A stretch of 64,000 nucleotides of DNA from an uncultured Porphyromonadaceae bacterium (lineage in GTDB: Bacteria > Bacteroidota > Bacteroidia > Bacteroidales > Muribaculaceae), in the NCBI GenBank assembly GCA_947575235.1, contig CANPMT010000008.1:1-64000 (forward strand), given 5' to 3'. The translations under genes and the position numbers were made by a program. Shown here piece after piece: positions 1 to 9,057 of this stretch (its first letter is position 1; every line of letters begins with the position of its first letter). The notes beneath the pieces were generated by a model. That model worked only from the letters and a program-made list of their open reading frames with translations, searched no databases and had not been told where the DNA came from.

Positions 1-1
1 A

Positions 2-145
2 TGCACCGAACACAAAGCCAGCGGTATGCCCGGAATGTCAAGATACATCACCACTAAAAACCGCAAAAATACTACAGGACGTCTGGAGTTGAAGAAATAC
101 AACCCCATCCTCAAGAAAATGACCATCCACAAAGAAATTAAATAA
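2..145 (+). CDS. rpmG: 50S ribosomal protein L33, 5' end outside window
   Basis: The window opens inside this gene; 47 C-terminal residues are present. It is too short for the ORF track. The visible part contains [20 protein letters not shown] and ends TIHKEIK, the usual end of the small basic L33 protein of the large ribosomal subunit. A cysteine near the start of the visible part is a remnant of the L33 zinc-ribbon region, but the full zinc motif cannot be judged because the N-terminus is missing. The DUF4295 gene follows after 10 nt, the standard Bacteroidetes arrangement, so both should be co-transcribed, probably with rpmB upstream of the window. Confidence 0.95.
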   Translation, partial: CTEHKASGMPGMSRYITTKNRKNTTGRLELKKYNPILKKMTIHKEIK

Positions 146-155
146 GCACTGACCC

Positions 156-305
156 ATGGCAAAGAAAACCGTCGCGTCTCTTCAGAAAGGTGAAGGACGT
201 ACCTTCAGCAAAGTAATCAAGATGGAGAAGTCTCCTAAGACTGGCGCTTATATCTTCAAAGAGGAGATGGTGCCCAATGATGCAGTTCAGGCTGCCCTCA
301 AATAA
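156..305 (+). CDS. DUF4295 family small ribosome-associated protein
   Basis: This 49-residue basic protein starts MAKKTVASLQKGEGRTFSK and is too short for the ORF track. It belongs to the DUF4295 family, found in Bacteroidetes directly behind rpmB-rpmG. From memory, the family has been seen as an extra large-subunit protein (named bL38) in a Flavobacterium ribosome structure; I cannot confirm that here. Its position 10 nt after L33, its size and its lysine content all fit a ribosomal component. A good terminator hairpin follows 27 nt downstream. The family call is secure and the function is inferred. Confidence 0.88.
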   Translation: MAKKTVASLQKGEGRTFSKVIKMEKSPKTGAYIFKEEMVPNDAVQAALK

Positions 306-332
306 GAGATTCCAACTCTCAAATATATAATG

Positions 333-378
333 CTCCTGTGCAATGGCTATCACCAGATGCACAGGAGTTATTTTTTTA
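333..378 (+). terminator. Rho-independent terminator after DUF4295
   Basis: A perfect 10-bp stem (CTCCTGTGCA at 333-342 with TGCACAGGAG at 358-367) encloses a 15-nt loop and is followed by TTATTTTTTTATC. It ends the rpmG-DUF4295 transcript. On the opposite strand the stem is followed by an AT-rich stretch, so it may also stop lpxA-strand transcription. Confidence 0.8.
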
Positions 379-454
379 TCCCATCTCTACCGTATTTCCG
401 GTGCATATGTTAAAATCGGAAGCGATCTCCCCACATTATTTCGGCTTGCCCTCT

Positions 455-525
455 CATACACCGAAACAATATTCCCGGATTATACTCCAGTCAAGTATAA
501 TCCGGGAATATTGTTTCGGTGTATG
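455..525. repeat. Perfect 32-bp inverted repeat between convergent genes
   Basis: The arms at 455-486 and 494-525 are exact reverse complements over 32 nt around a 7-nt loop (CCAGTCA). Part of the arm reads CCGAAACAATATTCCCGG. There is no strong T-run on either side, and a separate conventional terminator lies 80 nt upstream. It may be a very long bidirectional transcription stop or a palindromic insertion. Confidence 0.9.
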
Positions 526-572
526 TCGTTTTACAAATCTCTTCTCAGAGTGTGTACATCTTCAACACAATC

Positions 573-1346
573 TCAGATGGCCGAGCGGATGATGCCGCGT
601 CCTGAATTCAATACGAAATTCACTATCTCCTCGCGGAACTTTGACTCCGGCAGCGTATCCTGGATGAGCTTTACAGCGTTGGTGACGTTGAGGTCGCTCA
701 GATACAGCACACGGTAAATCTCAGAAATGGTCTGTATATCCTCCTGTGAGAAACCGTTGCGGTGAAGGCCGATGGAGTTCAGACCCACATATGAGATCGG
801 CTCACGGGCTGCCTTGACATAAGGGGGGATATCCTTATTTACCAGCGCGCCACCCTGGAGCATGATGTTGCGGCCGAGATGACAGAACTGATGAATGAGG
901 CTTCCGCCACCAATCACAGCGAAATCATCAACTACAACCTCGCCTGCCAGCTGACATGCGTTTGACATTATCACGCGGTTACCAACCACACAATCATGAG
1001 CCACGTGATTGTAAGCCATGATCAGACAGTTCTCTCCAACCACAGTCTTACCTTTCGAAGCTGTGCCACGGTTCACCGTCACACACTCCCTGAGAACTGT
1101 GCCGTCGCCTATATAGGCATAAGTTTTCTCACCCTTGAATTTCAAATCCTGCGGCACAGCTGAAATAACAGCCCCGGGGAAAATCTTCACCCCTGAGCCA
1201 ATACGCGCTCCGGGGAAGATGGTGACGTTGCCAAGAATCTCGCAATTGTCACCAATCTCCACATCGCCGTGGATATTGGTGAAATTCCCGATCTTGACGT
1301 TGTTGCCGATCTTCGCCTCGGGGTCAACATAATACATGCTATTCAT
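573..1346 (-). CDS. lpxA: Acyl-ACP--UDP-N-acetylglucosamine O-acyltransferase (LpxA)
   Basis: LpxA carries out the first committed step of lipid A synthesis, moving a hydroxyacyl chain from acyl carrier protein to the 3-OH of UDP-GlcNAc in the cytoplasm. The 257 residues match the family length. The N-terminal two thirds is a run of hexapeptide repeats (IGNNVKIGNFTNIHGDVEIG and following), the left-handed beta-helix. The conserved AYNHVAHDCVVGN stretch, containing the catalytic histidine region, is present near residue 125. The C-terminal part is the helical domain. It is the last gene of lpxD, lpxC-fabZ, lpxA, with 21 nt between it and lpxC-fabZ. An alternative start lies three codons in (MYYVDPEAKIG). 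Confidence 0.96.
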   Translation of the reverse strand: MNSMYYVDPEAKIGNNVKIGNFTNIHGDVEIGDNCEILGNVTIFPGARIGSGVKIFPGAVISAVPQDLKFKGEKTYAYIGDGTVLRECVTVNRGTASKGKTVVGENCLIMAYNHVAHDCVVGNRVIMSNACQLAGEVVVDDFAVIGGGSLIHQFCHLGRNIMLQGGALVNKDIPPYVKAAREPISYVGLNSIGLHRNGFSQEDIQTISEIYRVLYLSDLNVTNAVKLIQDTLPESKFREEIVNFVLNSGRGIIRSAI

Positions 1347-1367
1347 CTCTTTTTTGAATAAAGCAGT

Positions 1368-2750
1368 TTATTTATTCTTAATTATCTGTGCCATGAACTC
1401 TGCCTCGCACACAATCTTCTCTCCTACGAAGGCATAGCCTTTCACCACGGCACATCCTCTTCTTATCTCGGTCATCAGACTCACGTTCAGAAGCAGTGTA
1501 GCTCCCGGCACCACTTTCTGGCGGAATTTCACATTATCTATCTTAAGGAAGTAGGTGCTGTATTTCTCCGGCTCCTCAAGATAGTTGAGCACAAGCACAC
1601 CTGCGGCCTGTGCCATCGCCTCAACCTGCAGCACACCAGGCATAACAGGCTCCTGCGGGAAGTGGCCGGGGAAGAAGGGCTCGTTGACAGTGACATTCTT
1701 CACTGCAACACAATGCTTCTTGTCAATCTCGATCACTTTGTCGATAAGCAGGAAGGGATAACGGTGGGGAAGCAGTTTGCGGATACCGTTGATGTCGATG
1801 ATCGGCTCGATATTGGGATTATAGACCGGAGCCTGAATCTCTGTGTGACGAACCGCCTTGCGCACCATGCGGGTAAACTTGTTGTTGACTGTGTGTCCGG
1901 GACGCACTGCCACTACCCTACCCTTGAGAGGACGGCCAATGAGGGCGATATCACCGATCACATCCATCAGCTTGTGACGCGCAGGCTCGTTGTCCCACTT
2001 CAGAGGCGTGGGGTTGATATAGCCGAGCTGGTCAAGGTTCATATGCTCCACCTGCATGAGGTCGCAGATATGGTCGATTCTGTCCTGGCTTACAGGCTCA
2101 TCATATATCACGATGGCGTTGTCAAGGTCGCCACCCTTTATGAGGCCATAGTTGAGAAGCCCCTCAATCTCTCTTACAAACACGAAAGTGCGGGCGCTCG
2201 CCACCTCCTGGTGGAAATCGGCTATGTCGTCGAGCATGGCGAACTGGTTGGGAAGCACCTTCGAGTTATACTCCACCTTCACCTCGACGCTGAAATGGTC
2301 GTCGGGATAGATTGTGATAGTCGAGCCGTTCTCCTCATCCTTGAAGCGCATCTTCTCCTTGATGACGTAGAAATCCTTGTCAGCTTTCTGCTCCTCAAGT
2401 CCTACCTCCTCAAGTTTGTTGACATACTCGATTGCGCTGCCGTCGAGGATAGGCATCTCGGGGCCATTCACCTCAATGAGGCAGTTGTCGACACCGGCGG
2501 CATACAATGCCGCGAGGGCATGCTCGACTGTGCTGACTTTCACTCCGTTCTTACCAAGCACGGTGCCGCGTGTTGTCTCCACGACATTCTCTGCGAGAGC
2601 GTCAATCACAGGCTGGTTCTCTAAGTCGATACGTTTGAATTTGTAGCCGAAGCCTTCCTGGGCGGGGAGGAACGTTGCAGTAATCTCCATGCCGGAATGC
2701 AAACCCTTTCCACTTAATGAGAAGGGGGCCTTAAGGGTGAGTTGCTTCAT
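1368..2750 (-). CDS. lpxC-fabZ: Bifunctional UDP-3-O-acyl-GlcNAc deacetylase / hydroxyacyl-ACP dehydratase (LpxC-FabZ fusion)
   Basis: Two enzymes are joined in one 460-residue chain, a fusion typical of Bacteroidetes. Residues 1 to about 310 are LpxC, the zinc-dependent deacetylase that commits UDP-GlcNAc to lipid A; the zinc-binding regions [13 protein letters not shown] and [16 protein letters not shown] are visible. Residues from about 318 to the end are FabZ, the 3-hydroxyacyl-ACP dehydratase of fatty acid synthesis, with the hallmark [12 protein letters not shown] and [19 protein letters not shown] containing the catalytic His and Glu. The fusion ties the lipid A step to the fatty-acid enzyme that competes for the same hydroxyacyl-ACP. 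Only 3 nt separate it from lpxD, so the genes are co-transcribed. Confidence 0.97.
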   Translation of the reverse strand: MKQLTLKAPFSLSGKGLHSGMEITATFLPAQEGFGYKFKRIDLENQPVIDALAENVVETTRGTVLGKNGVKVSTVEHALAALYAAGVDNCLIEVNGPEMPILDGSAIEYVNKLEEVGLEEQKADKDFYVIKEKMRFKDEENGSTITIYPDDHFSVEVKVEYNSKVLPNQFAMLDDIADFHQEVASARTFVFVREIEGLLNYGLIKGGDLDNAIVIYDEPVSQDRIDHICDLMQVEHMNLDQLGYINPTPLKWDNEPARHKLMDVIGDIALIGRPLKGRVVAVRPGHTVNNKFTRMVRKAVRHTEIQAPVYNPNIEPIIDINGIRKLLPHRYPFLLIDKVIEIDKKHCVAVKNVTVNEPFFPGHFPQEPVMPGVLQVEAMAQAAGVLVLNYLEEPEKYSTYFLKIDNVKFRQKVVPGATLLLNVSLMTEIRRGCAVVKGYAFVGEKIVCEAEFMAQIIKNK

Positions 2751-2753
2751 TTT

Positions 2754-3758
2754 TTACTTGTTGTTTCGTTGTTCTGAAAATAGTTTACCCAGGTTCTTGA
2801 TATACACCTGGTTTTTGGCGAACTGCCTTGCGTCGATGGCCGGATAGCCTATCATACGCTTGCGGTCGCCCACATTGTTGGGTATTCCCGACTGTGCGCC
2901 GAACTCATTGAAATCGCCTACGGTTATATGTCCGGCGAAGCCACATTGTCCGCCCACCATATTGCCGTTGCCGATATGTGTGGAGCCGGCAATGCCGGTC
3001 TGAGCGGCAAACACATTGTTGCGTCCTATCGTCACATTATGGGCCACCTGCATCAGGTTGTCGAGTTTTGTGCCCTGGCCTATCCTGGTCTCGCCGAATG
3101 TGGCGCGGTCGATAGTGGTGTTGGCACCGATCTCCACGTCATCCTCAAGCACCACGATGCCTGTCTGGGGAATCTTCTCGAAGTGGCCGTCCTTGGGAGC
3201 GAAACCGAAGCCGTCGGCTCCGATCACCACACCTGAATGTATGATACAGCGGTTGCCGATTCTGCAACCCTCGTATATTCTGACACCGGCGCGTATGCAG
3301 CAGTCATCGCCGACAGTCACACCGTCGCCGATATACGACTGCGGATATATCTTGACATTCTTGCCGAGCTTCACCCCTTTGCCGATATAAGCGAAGGCGC
3401 CGATATAGGCTTTTTCCGGCACTTCCACCCCATCCGCTATGAAACAGGGCTGCTCTATACCCTCGGGCGAGGGTTTCATTGACTCCACCATCCTCAGCAG
3501 GTCGGCCAAGGTGGCGTAAGGATCGGCCACACGAATCAGTGTGGCACTGTACTCTCCTTCAGGTCTGAAGTCATTTCCCACCAGCACGGCGGTAGCCTCA
3601 GTAGTATTGATGAAATGCTCATATTTAGGGTTCGCGATAAAGGATAGATCTCCTTTCTTCGCCTCCTCTATCTTTGCAAATCCGGTGATGAGGGCATTCT
3701 CATCCCCCTCGACCGTTCCTCCCGTGAGGGCTGCGAGCCCCTTAGGTGTTATCTCCAT
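2754..3758 (-). CDS. lpxD: UDP-3-O-acylglucosamine N-acyltransferase (LpxD)
   Basis: LpxD adds the second hydroxyacyl chain, to the 2-amino group, after LpxC deacetylation. The ORF track gives 364 residues, but I choose the internal ATG at 3758 ([14 protein letters not shown]), giving 334 residues. This matches the family length and N-terminal domain, and the upstream 30 residues look like untranslated leader. The uridine-binding N-terminal domain (to about residue 100) is followed by hexapeptide repeats such as [20 protein letters not shown] and [16 protein letters not shown]; the catalytic histidine lies in [14 protein letters not shown]. It is the first gene of the lipid A operon, and its upstream region is shared with the divergent epimerase operon. 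Confidence 0.95.
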   Translation of the reverse strand: MEITPKGLAALTGGTVEGDENALITGFAKIEEAKKGDLSFIANPKYEHFINTTEATAVLVGNDFRPEGEYSATLIRVADPYATLADLLRMVESMKPSPEGIEQPCFIADGVEVPEKAYIGAFAYIGKGVKLGKNVKIYPQSYIGDGVTVGDDCCIRAGVRIYEGCRIGNRCIIHSGVVIGADGFGFAPKDGHFEKIPQTGIVVLEDDVEIGANTTIDRATFGETRIGQGTKLDNLMQVAHNVTIGRNNVFAAQTGIAGSTHIGNGNMVGGQCGFAGHITVGDFNEFGAQSGIPNNVGDRKRMIGYPAIDARQFAKNQVYIKNLGKLFSEQRNNK

Positions 3759-3883
3759 ATTTAATGTAAGGATAAAATTTTTTGCAAATATCGGCATTTT
3801 TTCGCAATCGGCCATAACAATCACCCATATATTTGATGTCAAACCCACTTTTAAAATTTGAATGCCGATATTTCACGATTTTT

Positions 3884-3914
3884 TTTGTCGGCTTAAGAAT
3901 ATTTGCTACTTTTG
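3884..3914 (+). promoter_or_regulatory. Bacteroidetes-type promoter of the methylmalonyl-CoA decarboxylase operon
   Basis: TTTG at 3884-3887 and TACTTTTG at 3907-3914 are separated by 19 nt, matching the Bacteroidetes sigma-ABfr consensus of a -33 TTTG and a -7 TAnnTTTG. Transcription should start near 3921, leaving a leader of about 60 nt before the epimerase gene. Confidence 0.75.
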
Positions 3915-3982
3915 CATAAATTTGGCGGGGAAGATTCCCCGGCAATCAACAACAGACAACAACCATTAAAACATCTTCAGAC

Positions 3983-4402
3983 ATGAAAATTTCTCACATT
4001 GAGCACATCGGAATCGCAGTGCCCGACCTCGCGAAAGCAATCGAATATTACGAGAACGTACTCGGTCTCAAATGCTACAAGCAGGAAGTTGTGGAAGACC
4101 AGAAGGTCACTACCGCTTTCTTCAAAGTAGGCGACACTAAAATCGAGCTTCTCGAAGCTACAAGCCCCGACAGCACAATCGCCAAGTTCATCGAGAAAAA
4201 CGGTGGCCGCGGCGGTATGCACCACATGGCTTTCGCAGTTGAGGACGGTGTGGCAAACGCACTCGCCGAAGTGGAAGAGAAAGGTGTCAAACTCATCGAC
4301 AAGGCTCCGCGCAAGGGTGCCGACGGTCTCAACATCGCGTTCCTTCACCCGAAGTCAACCGAGGCTGTCCTGACCGAACTCTGCGAGGACCCCAACAAGT
4401 AA
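3983..4402 (+). CDS. mce: Methylmalonyl-CoA epimerase
   Basis: The enzyme interconverts (R)- and (S)-methylmalonyl-CoA, linking the B12-dependent mutase product to the decarboxylase encoded next. It is a 139-residue VOC-fold protein of family length. Metal-ligand regions typical of the family are visible: IEHIGIAVPDLAKAIEYY at the N-terminus, TKIELLEAT in the middle, MHHMAFAVEDG near residue 75 and the closing AVLTELCED. It is first in a five-gene operon, 30 nt before the alpha-subunit gene, which makes the substrate assignment firm. The pathway is succinate to propionate, a main fermentation route of Bacteroidales. Confidence 0.96.
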   Translation: MKISHIEHIGIAVPDLAKAIEYYENVLGLKCYKQEVVEDQKVTTAFFKVGDTKIELLEATSPDSTIAKFIEKNGGRGGMHHMAFAVEDGVANALAEVEEKGVKLIDKAPRKGADGLNIAFLHPKSTEAVLTELCEDPNK

Positions 4403-4432
4403 ACAATTACAAATTAACTCATAAACCCCACA

Positions 4433-5986
4433 ATGAGCACACAGACAGAAAAGATTCAAGAGCTCATCGACAAACGCGCCGAGGCCCGTCTCGGCGGTGG
4501 CGAGAAAGCTATCGAGAAACAGCACGCCAAAGGTAAATACACCGCGCGCGAGCGTATTGCCCAGCTCCTTGACGAAGGTAGCTTCGAGGAGCTCGACATG
4601 TTCGTGACACACCGTTGCACCAACTTCGGCCAGGATAAGAAACATATCCTCGGCGACGGCGTGGTGACCGGTTTCGGCACAATCGAAGGCCGTCTCGTTT
4701 ACGTGTTCGCACAGGACTTCACAGTGTTCGGCGGCTCACTCTCAGAGACTATGGCTCTCAAGATCTGCAAGGTGATGGACCTCGCAATGAAGATGGGTGC
4801 TCCCTGCATCGGTCTTAATGACTCGGGTGGCGCACGTATCCAGGAGGGTATCAACGCACTCGCAGGATATGCCGAGATTTTCCAGCGCAATATCCTCGCT
4901 TCAGGTGTAATCCCCCAGATTTCCGCAATCCTCGGTCCCTGCGCCGGCGGCGCGGTTTACAGCCCGGCTCTTACCGACTTCACCATCATGGCCAAGGGAA
5001 TCTCTTATATGTTCCTTACCGGCCCGAGCGTTGTCAAGACCGTTACCGGCGAGGATGTATCGCAGGAGCAGCTCGGTGGCGCCTCTGTACACTCCACCAA
5101 GAGCGGCGTGACACACTTCGCAGCTGAGAATGGCGAGGAGGCTCTCCAGATTATCCGCAAGCTCCTCAGCTATATCCCCCAGAACAATATGGAGGAGACT
5201 CCCCTCGTGGCTTGCGACGATCCCATCGACCGTCTTGAGGACAACCTTAACGAGATTATCCCCGAAAGCGCCAAGCAGAGCTACGACATGTATGAGGTGA
5301 TCGGCTCTATCATCGACAACGGTGAGTTCCTTGAGGTGCAGCGCGACTTCGCCAAGAATATCATCGTCGGTTTCGCACGCTTCAACGGCCAGGCTGTCGG
5401 CATCGTAGCCAACCAGCCGAAAGTTCTCGCCGGCGTCCTCGACTCCAACGCATCGCGCAAGGGTGCCCGCTTCGTACGTTTCTGCGACGCTTTCAACATC
5501 CCTATCGTGACGCTGGTTGACGTTCCGGGCTTCCTCCCCGGCACAGGCCAGGAGTATAACGGTGTCATCCTCCATGGCGCCAAGATTCTCTACGCTTACG
5601 GCGAGGCCACAGTGCCTAAGGTGACTGTGACACTCCGCAAGAGCTACGGTGGCTCACACATCGTGATGAGCTGCAAGCAGCTCCGTGGCGACATCAACTA
5701 TGCTTGGCCTACCGCCGAGATCGCCGTTATGGGTGCCGAAGGCGCTGTGGGCGTGCTCTATGCCAAGGAGGCCAAGACTGCCGAGGATCCCGTCAAGTTC
5801 AAGGCAGAGAAGGAGGAGGAATACCGCAAGCTCTTCGCCAATCCTTACCAGGCGGCCAAATACGGATATATCGATGACGTCATCGAGCCGCGCAACACGC
5901 GCTTCCGCATCATCCGCGCCCTGCAGATGCTGGCCACCAAGAAGGTACAGAACCCGCCGAAGAAACACGGCAACATACCTCTTTGA
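4433..5986 (+). CDS. mmdA: Methylmalonyl-CoA decarboxylase alpha subunit (carboxyltransferase)
   Basis: This cytosolic carboxyltransferase moves the carboxyl group of (S)-methylmalonyl-CoA to biotin on the carrier subunit, yielding propionyl-CoA. It is 517 residues long, as expected. The acyl-CoA carboxylase beta-chain fold is evident: [20 protein letters not shown] near the start, [13 protein letters not shown] near residue 130, the first oxyanion site [13 protein letters not shown], and the second-domain [14 protein letters not shown] and [12 protein letters not shown]. Neighbouring genes encode gamma, biotin carrier and membrane beta subunits. The complex therefore works as a sodium pump rather than an ATP-dependent propionyl-CoA carboxylase, because no biotin carboxylase gene is present. 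Confidence 0.96.
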   Translation: MSTQTEKIQELIDKRAEARLGGGEKAIEKQHAKGKYTARERIAQLLDEGSFEELDMFVTHRCTNFGQDKKHILGDGVVTGFGTIEGRLVYVFAQDFTVFGGSLSETMALKICKVMDLAMKMGAPCIGLNDSGGARIQEGINALAGYAEIFQRNILASGVIPQISAILGPCAGGAVYSPALTDFTIMAKGISYMFLTGPSVVKTVTGEDVSQEQLGGASVHSTKSGVTHFAAENGEEALQIIRKLLSYIPQNNMEETPLVACDDPIDRLEDNLNEIIPESAKQSYDMYEVIGSIIDNGEFLEVQRDFAKNIIVGFARFNGQAVGIVANQPKVLAGVLDSNASRKGARFVRFCDAFNIPIVTLVDVPGFLPGTGQEYNGVILHGAKILYAYGEATVPKVTVTLRKSYGGSHIVMSCKQLRGDINYAWPTAEIAVMGAEGAVGVLYAKEAKTAEDPVKFKAEKEEEYRKLFANPYQAAKYGYIDDVIEPRNTRFRIIRALQMLATKKVQNPPKKHGNIPL

Positions 5987-6021
5987 TACCAACTCACACC
6001 CTGTCATCATAAGTACATATC

Positions 6022-6630
6022 ATGAAAAAATTACTTTTGACAGCGGTCGTATCCCTTACGTTGTCAGGTGCGGCGATGGCCGCGCCTGACAATGTTCAGG
6101 ATCCGGAAACTGCGGTGACAACTGAAGTTGCCGTAAGCCCTCAGACCGCGATTGATGTCGATCCCACCCCAAGCGGTGAGGTCGATTATATTGAGGAGAG
6201 TCAGGTGGCCAAGCGCATGACACAGGCCGAGAAGGCACACAATGCAGCCGTCAACGACTCCTGGGGTGGCGCCATAACCATCATAGCGATGTGTATCGTA
6301 GTGGGCGCCCTCGTTATCCTCTCGCTTCTTTTCCTGGCTTTCGGCAAGATCTCGGAAGCTTTCATGGCCAAGAAGAAAAGTCAGTCGATAACTGCCGCCA
6401 AGACCGGTGGCGAAAGCACACCGGCAGCCGCCACAGTTGACTCCGGCGACGTGATCGCAGCCATAGGACTGGCTCTTTCCGAACATTTCGGCGACGGCCA
6501 TGACATGGAGGACACTATCCTCACCATCCGACGGATGAAACGTGCCTATTCACCATGGAACTCAAAGATTTATAATCTTCGCCAGCTCCCTGAACTGCAC
6601 AAGAATGAACCGGGACGGTCAGCTTTCTGA
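6022..6630 (+). CDS. OadG-type gamma/delta subunit of sodium-pumping decarboxylase
   Basis: This 202-residue protein has a signal-like start (MKKLLLTAVVSLTLSGAAMA), an acidic periplasmic segment, and one strong membrane helix at about residues 88-112 (AITIIAMCIVVGALVILSLL). The helix runs into FGKISEAFM, the usual OadG family signature. A cytoplasmic tail of about 80 residues follows, rich in Ala and Thr, then charged (MEDTILTIRRMKRAYSPWNS). In this family the subunit holds the carboxyltransferase to the membrane beta subunit. It lies between the alpha and biotin-carrier genes. The N-terminal extension with its own signal is a Bacteroidetes habit. The family call is good; precise gamma versus delta naming is a matter of convention. 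Confidence 0.88.
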   Translation: MKKLLLTAVVSLTLSGAAMAAPDNVQDPETAVTTEVAVSPQTAIDVDPTPSGEVDYIEESQVAKRMTQAEKAHNAAVNDSWGGAITIIAMCIVVGALVILSLLFLAFGKISEAFMAKKKSQSITAAKTGGESTPAAATVDSGDVIAAIGLALSEHFGDGHDMEDTILTIRRMKRAYSPWNSKIYNLRQLPELHKNEPGRSAF

Positions 6631-6674
6631 CTTTCCGTGAAAACTCGTAATTCACACAGACAACAGACAAAATC

Positions 6675-7124
6675 ATGAAATTGAAGGAATATAAATATAA
6701 AATCAACGGCACGAAATTCTCGGTTAAGGTCGGCGAGGTTGTCGACAACACCGTGCATGTTGAAGTAAACGGCGTTCCTTATAACGTGGAACTCGACAAA
6801 GCACCCTCCACCCGCACCACAGTATCGCAGCCTGTGAAGGCCCCGCAGAAAGCTCCTCGCACTGAATCAGGCGAGAAGGTAATCGCCACCCCCGCTCCTG
6901 TAAGCGCAGCCGGATATGTGGTGAAGGCTCCCCTCCCCGGCACTCTCATGAGCTTCAATGTGAAGGTGGGCGATACCGTCAAGGCCGGCGACACCGTTTG
7001 CGTGCTTGAGGCCATGAAGATGGAGAACGACATACACAGCGCCAAAGCCGGCGTCGTGAAGCAGATTCTTGTGAATGTAGGCGATGCCGTTCCCCAGGAT
7101 GGAGCCATAATGGTGTTTGAATAA
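6675..7124 (+). CDS. Biotin carrier subunit of methylmalonyl-CoA decarboxylase
   Basis: This 149-residue biotinyl carrier protein shuttles the carboxyl group from the alpha subunit to the membrane beta subunit. Residues 1-40 form a small N-terminal lobe (KYKINGTKFSVKVGEVVD). A Pro/Ala/Thr-rich linker (about 45-75) follows, then the biotinyl domain with VLEAMKMENDIHSAKAG; the lysine of AMKM is the biotinylation site. The domain begins with VKAPLPGTLMSFNVKVGDTV, the standard strand pattern. It stands 44 nt after the OadG-type gene and 27 nt before the beta subunit, clearly within one operon. Confidence 0.95.
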   Translation: MKLKEYKYKINGTKFSVKVGEVVDNTVHVEVNGVPYNVELDKAPSTRTTVSQPVKAPQKAPRTESGEKVIATPAPVSAAGYVVKAPLPGTLMSFNVKVGDTVKAGDTVCVLEAMKMENDIHSAKAGVVKQILVNVGDAVPQDGAIMVFE

Positions 7125-7151
7125 TAAGCTAATCTCACAATCCGAAACATT

Positions 7152-8324
7152 ATGATTTTAGCTGAAACGACTTATTCATTCGGAGAGTTCATGCAGCAGA
7201 CGCTGCGTACTTTCTGGGAATTCACAGGATTTTACAACTGTGAGTGGGAGAATCTTGTGATGCTGGCCGTAGGTTGCTTCTTCGTATGGCTGGCTATCAA
7301 GAAGAATTTCGAACCGCTCCTTCTCGTGCCTATCGGCTTCGGTATGCTCATCGGCAACATACCCTTCCAGACAGGTATGGAAATCGGCATCTATGAACCG
7401 GGCTCCGTGCTCAACATCCTCTATAATGGTGTGGAGAAGGGCTGGTATCCCCCGCTCATCTTCCTCGGCATCGGTGCCATGACCGATTTCTCGGCTCTTC
7501 TCGCCAACCCTAAATTGATGATTATCGGTGCTTGCGCACAGTTCGGTATTTTCGGCGCATACATGCTCTCTCTGCTCTGCGGATTCGATCCCCTCTCGGC
7601 AGGCTGTGTGGCCATTATCGGTGGTGCCGACGGTCCGACTGCGATATTCACAACCTCGAAGCTCAATCCTGACCTGTTGGGAGCTGTGGCGGTGTCGGCC
7701 TATTCCTACATGGCCCTCATACCCCTTATCCAGCCCCCTCTGATGCGCCTTTTCACCAATCAGAAAGAGCGTCTCATCAAGATGAAGCCTACTCGTGTTG
7801 TGAGCCAGAATGAGAAGATTATCTTCCCTATCGTGGGTCTGATGCTTACCTGCTTCGTGGTGCCTTCTGGCATTCCTCTGCTCGGTATGCTCTTCTTCGG
7901 CAACCTGCTCCGCGAGAGTGGTGTCACCACCCGTCTTGCAAAGACCGCAAGCAACGCCATGACCGACATCGTGACAATCCTTCTCGGACTCACCGTAGGC
8001 GCGTCAACACAGGCCGACAAGTTCCTCACCTTCGACACCCTGAAGATTTTCGGACTTGGCTTCATCGCGTTCATCATCGCCTCATCAGCCGGTGTGCTCT
8101 CTGTGAAACTGTTCAATCTTTTCCTTGCCAAGGATAAGAAGATCAATCCCCTTATCGGAAATGCCGGTGTATCGGCCGTGCCTATGGCTGCCCGCATCTC
8201 CAACAACCTCGGTCTCGAATACGATCCCTCCAACTATCTGCTCATGCACGCCATGGGTCCCAACGTGGCAGGTGTGATCGGTTCAGCTGTGGCTGCCGGC
8301 GTGCTGCTCAGCTTCCTGGGTTGA
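7152..8324 (+). CDS. Sodium-translocating decarboxylase beta subunit (OadB/MmdB family)
   Basis: This 390-residue membrane protein decarboxylates carboxybiotin and exports sodium ions, conserving the energy of methylmalonyl-CoA decarboxylation. About ten hydrophobic segments are visible. The conserved sodium-binding region GGADGPTAIFTTSKL occurs near residue 157, and the second conserved region VSAVPMAARISNN plus HAMGPNVAGVIGSAVAAG lies near the C-terminus. Length and motifs match OadB, GcdB and MmdB; the methylmalonyl specificity comes from the adjacent epimerase and alpha subunit. It is the last gene of the operon, and a good hairpin terminator follows 43 nt after the stop. Confidence 0.95.
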   Translation: MILAETTYSFGEFMQQTLRTFWEFTGFYNCEWENLVMLAVGCFFVWLAIKKNFEPLLLVPIGFGMLIGNIPFQTGMEIGIYEPGSVLNILYNGVEKGWYPPLIFLGIGAMTDFSALLANPKLMIIGACAQFGIFGAYMLSLLCGFDPLSAGCVAIIGGADGPTAIFTTSKLNPDLLGAVAVSAYSYMALIPLIQPPLMRLFTNQKERLIKMKPTRVVSQNEKIIFPIVGLMLTCFVVPSGIPLLGMLFFGNLLRESGVTTRLAKTASNAMTDIVTILLGLTVGASTQADKFLTFDTLKIFGLGFIAFIIASSAGVLSVKLFNLFLAKDKKINPLIGNAGVSAVPMAARISNNLGLEYDPSNYLLMHAMGPNVAGVIGSAVAAGVLLSFLG

Positions 8325-8367
8325 TACCGCTTCTCAGCAGCCCCTGCAACGGCTGACAAAAGCGCAC

Positions 8368-8404
8368 AGGGGGATATGGCATCTGCCATATCCCCCTTGT
8401 ATTT
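8368..8404 (+). terminator. Terminator of the decarboxylase operon
   Basis: A 14-bp perfect stem (AGGGGGATATGGCA at 8368-8381 with its complement at 8384-8397) has a minimal loop and is followed by TGTATTTTA. It follows the oadB-type gene directly. The rest of 8325-8615 holds no gene; a short direct repeat (TTCATTCTTT at 8581 and 8601) lies just ahead of the next gene. Confidence 0.8.
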
Positions 8405-8562
8405 TAAAATAGTGTTTTTATCAAAAAAAATTGCACTCTTCTGAACTCTTTCCTCCCCTCCTTTGTTTTAACAATGAACTCCTCAAAAGAACTATAATGA
8501 GACTAAGGAATCCTAACCGACCCCTCAGTCGAAAAACTCTAAAATTTAACGGACACCGATTG

Positions 8563-8592
8563 TTGAACTAAAAGTTTAGCTTCATTCTTTTG
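8563..8592 (+). promoter_or_regulatory. Possible promoter of the 113-residue hypothetical gene
   Basis: TTG at 8563-8565 and TTCTTTTG at 8585-8592, 19 nt apart, approximate the Bacteroidetes consensus; the -7 box differs from TAnnTTTG at its second base. The spacing to the ATG at 8616 is suitable. Confidence 0.35.
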
Positions 8593-8615
8593 AAACCAGC
8601 TTCATTCTTTGTGAT

Positions 8616-8957
8616 ATGATAACGGATAACGTAATAAAGGAAATATATAAGAAATTTGGGAAGCCTCACAAAAGCGAAGAGGAACTTCGGTTAGACTATT
8701 TCCTGCCGTTGCTTAACCAGCATCACTCAATAAAGAGAGACGACATGGAGATTATTATCGAGGATCTTGATGAATTCAATCCCTTCCGGAGATTCCTGAT
8801 AAGGGGTATAAACGCGGTGCTTGAATTTGACAAGATGATTGCATTTGTATTCCGCAACCATATTCTGTTTCTCGGAAAGGAGGATGAGCAGATGCGCGTT
8901 CACATCAAACCGGAAAAGCCCAAATCATTCTTAGGACGTCTCTTCGGACGGGACTGA
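8616..8957 (+). CDS. Hypothetical protein, 113 residues
   Basis: I do not recognise this family. The protein is charged and predicted soluble, begins MITDNVIKEIYKKFGKPHKSEE, and ends in a basic SFLGRLFGRD tail. The central part (EIIIEDLDEFNPFRRFLIRG, then MIAFVFRNHILFLGKE) looks like alternating helix and strand and could be a small alpha/beta domain. It has no signal peptide or membrane segment. It stands alone between two terminators, with a weak promoter-like sequence in front. It converges on the 183-residue gene, with a shared bidirectional terminator between them. It is probably real because its codon use matches nearby genes. Confidence 0.7.
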   Translation: MITDNVIKEIYKKFGKPHKSEEELRLDYFLPLLNQHHSIKRDDMEIIIEDLDEFNPFRRFLIRGINAVLEFDKMIAFVFRNHILFLGKEDEQMRVHIKPEKPKSFLGRLFGRD

Positions 8958-9002
8958 CCGGCAACAAAGTTGACATAAAAGATTTAAAAGACACAATAAA
9001 AA

Positions 9003-9046
9003 ATTCCGGCCTGAGCACTCTTGCTCAGGCCGGAATGATTTTTTGT
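9003..9046. terminator. Bidirectional terminator
   Basis: A perfect 15-bp stem (ATTCCGGCCTGAGCA at 9003-9017 with its complement at 9022-9036) has a CTCT loop and is followed by GATTTTTTG on the plus strand and by T-rich sequence on the minus strand. It serves both converging genes. Confidence 0.9.
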
Positions 9047-9057
9047 CTGTATTCTGC

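Noticed and set aside
1662-2624. 320-residue plus-strand ORF opposite lpxC-fabZ
   Set aside because: It is an antisense shadow of a certain gene with normal codon use on the other strand; its His/Val/Leu-rich sequence has no domain pattern.
4901-5575. 224-residue minus-strand ORF opposite mmdA
   Set aside because: Antisense shadow of a well-supported enzyme gene.
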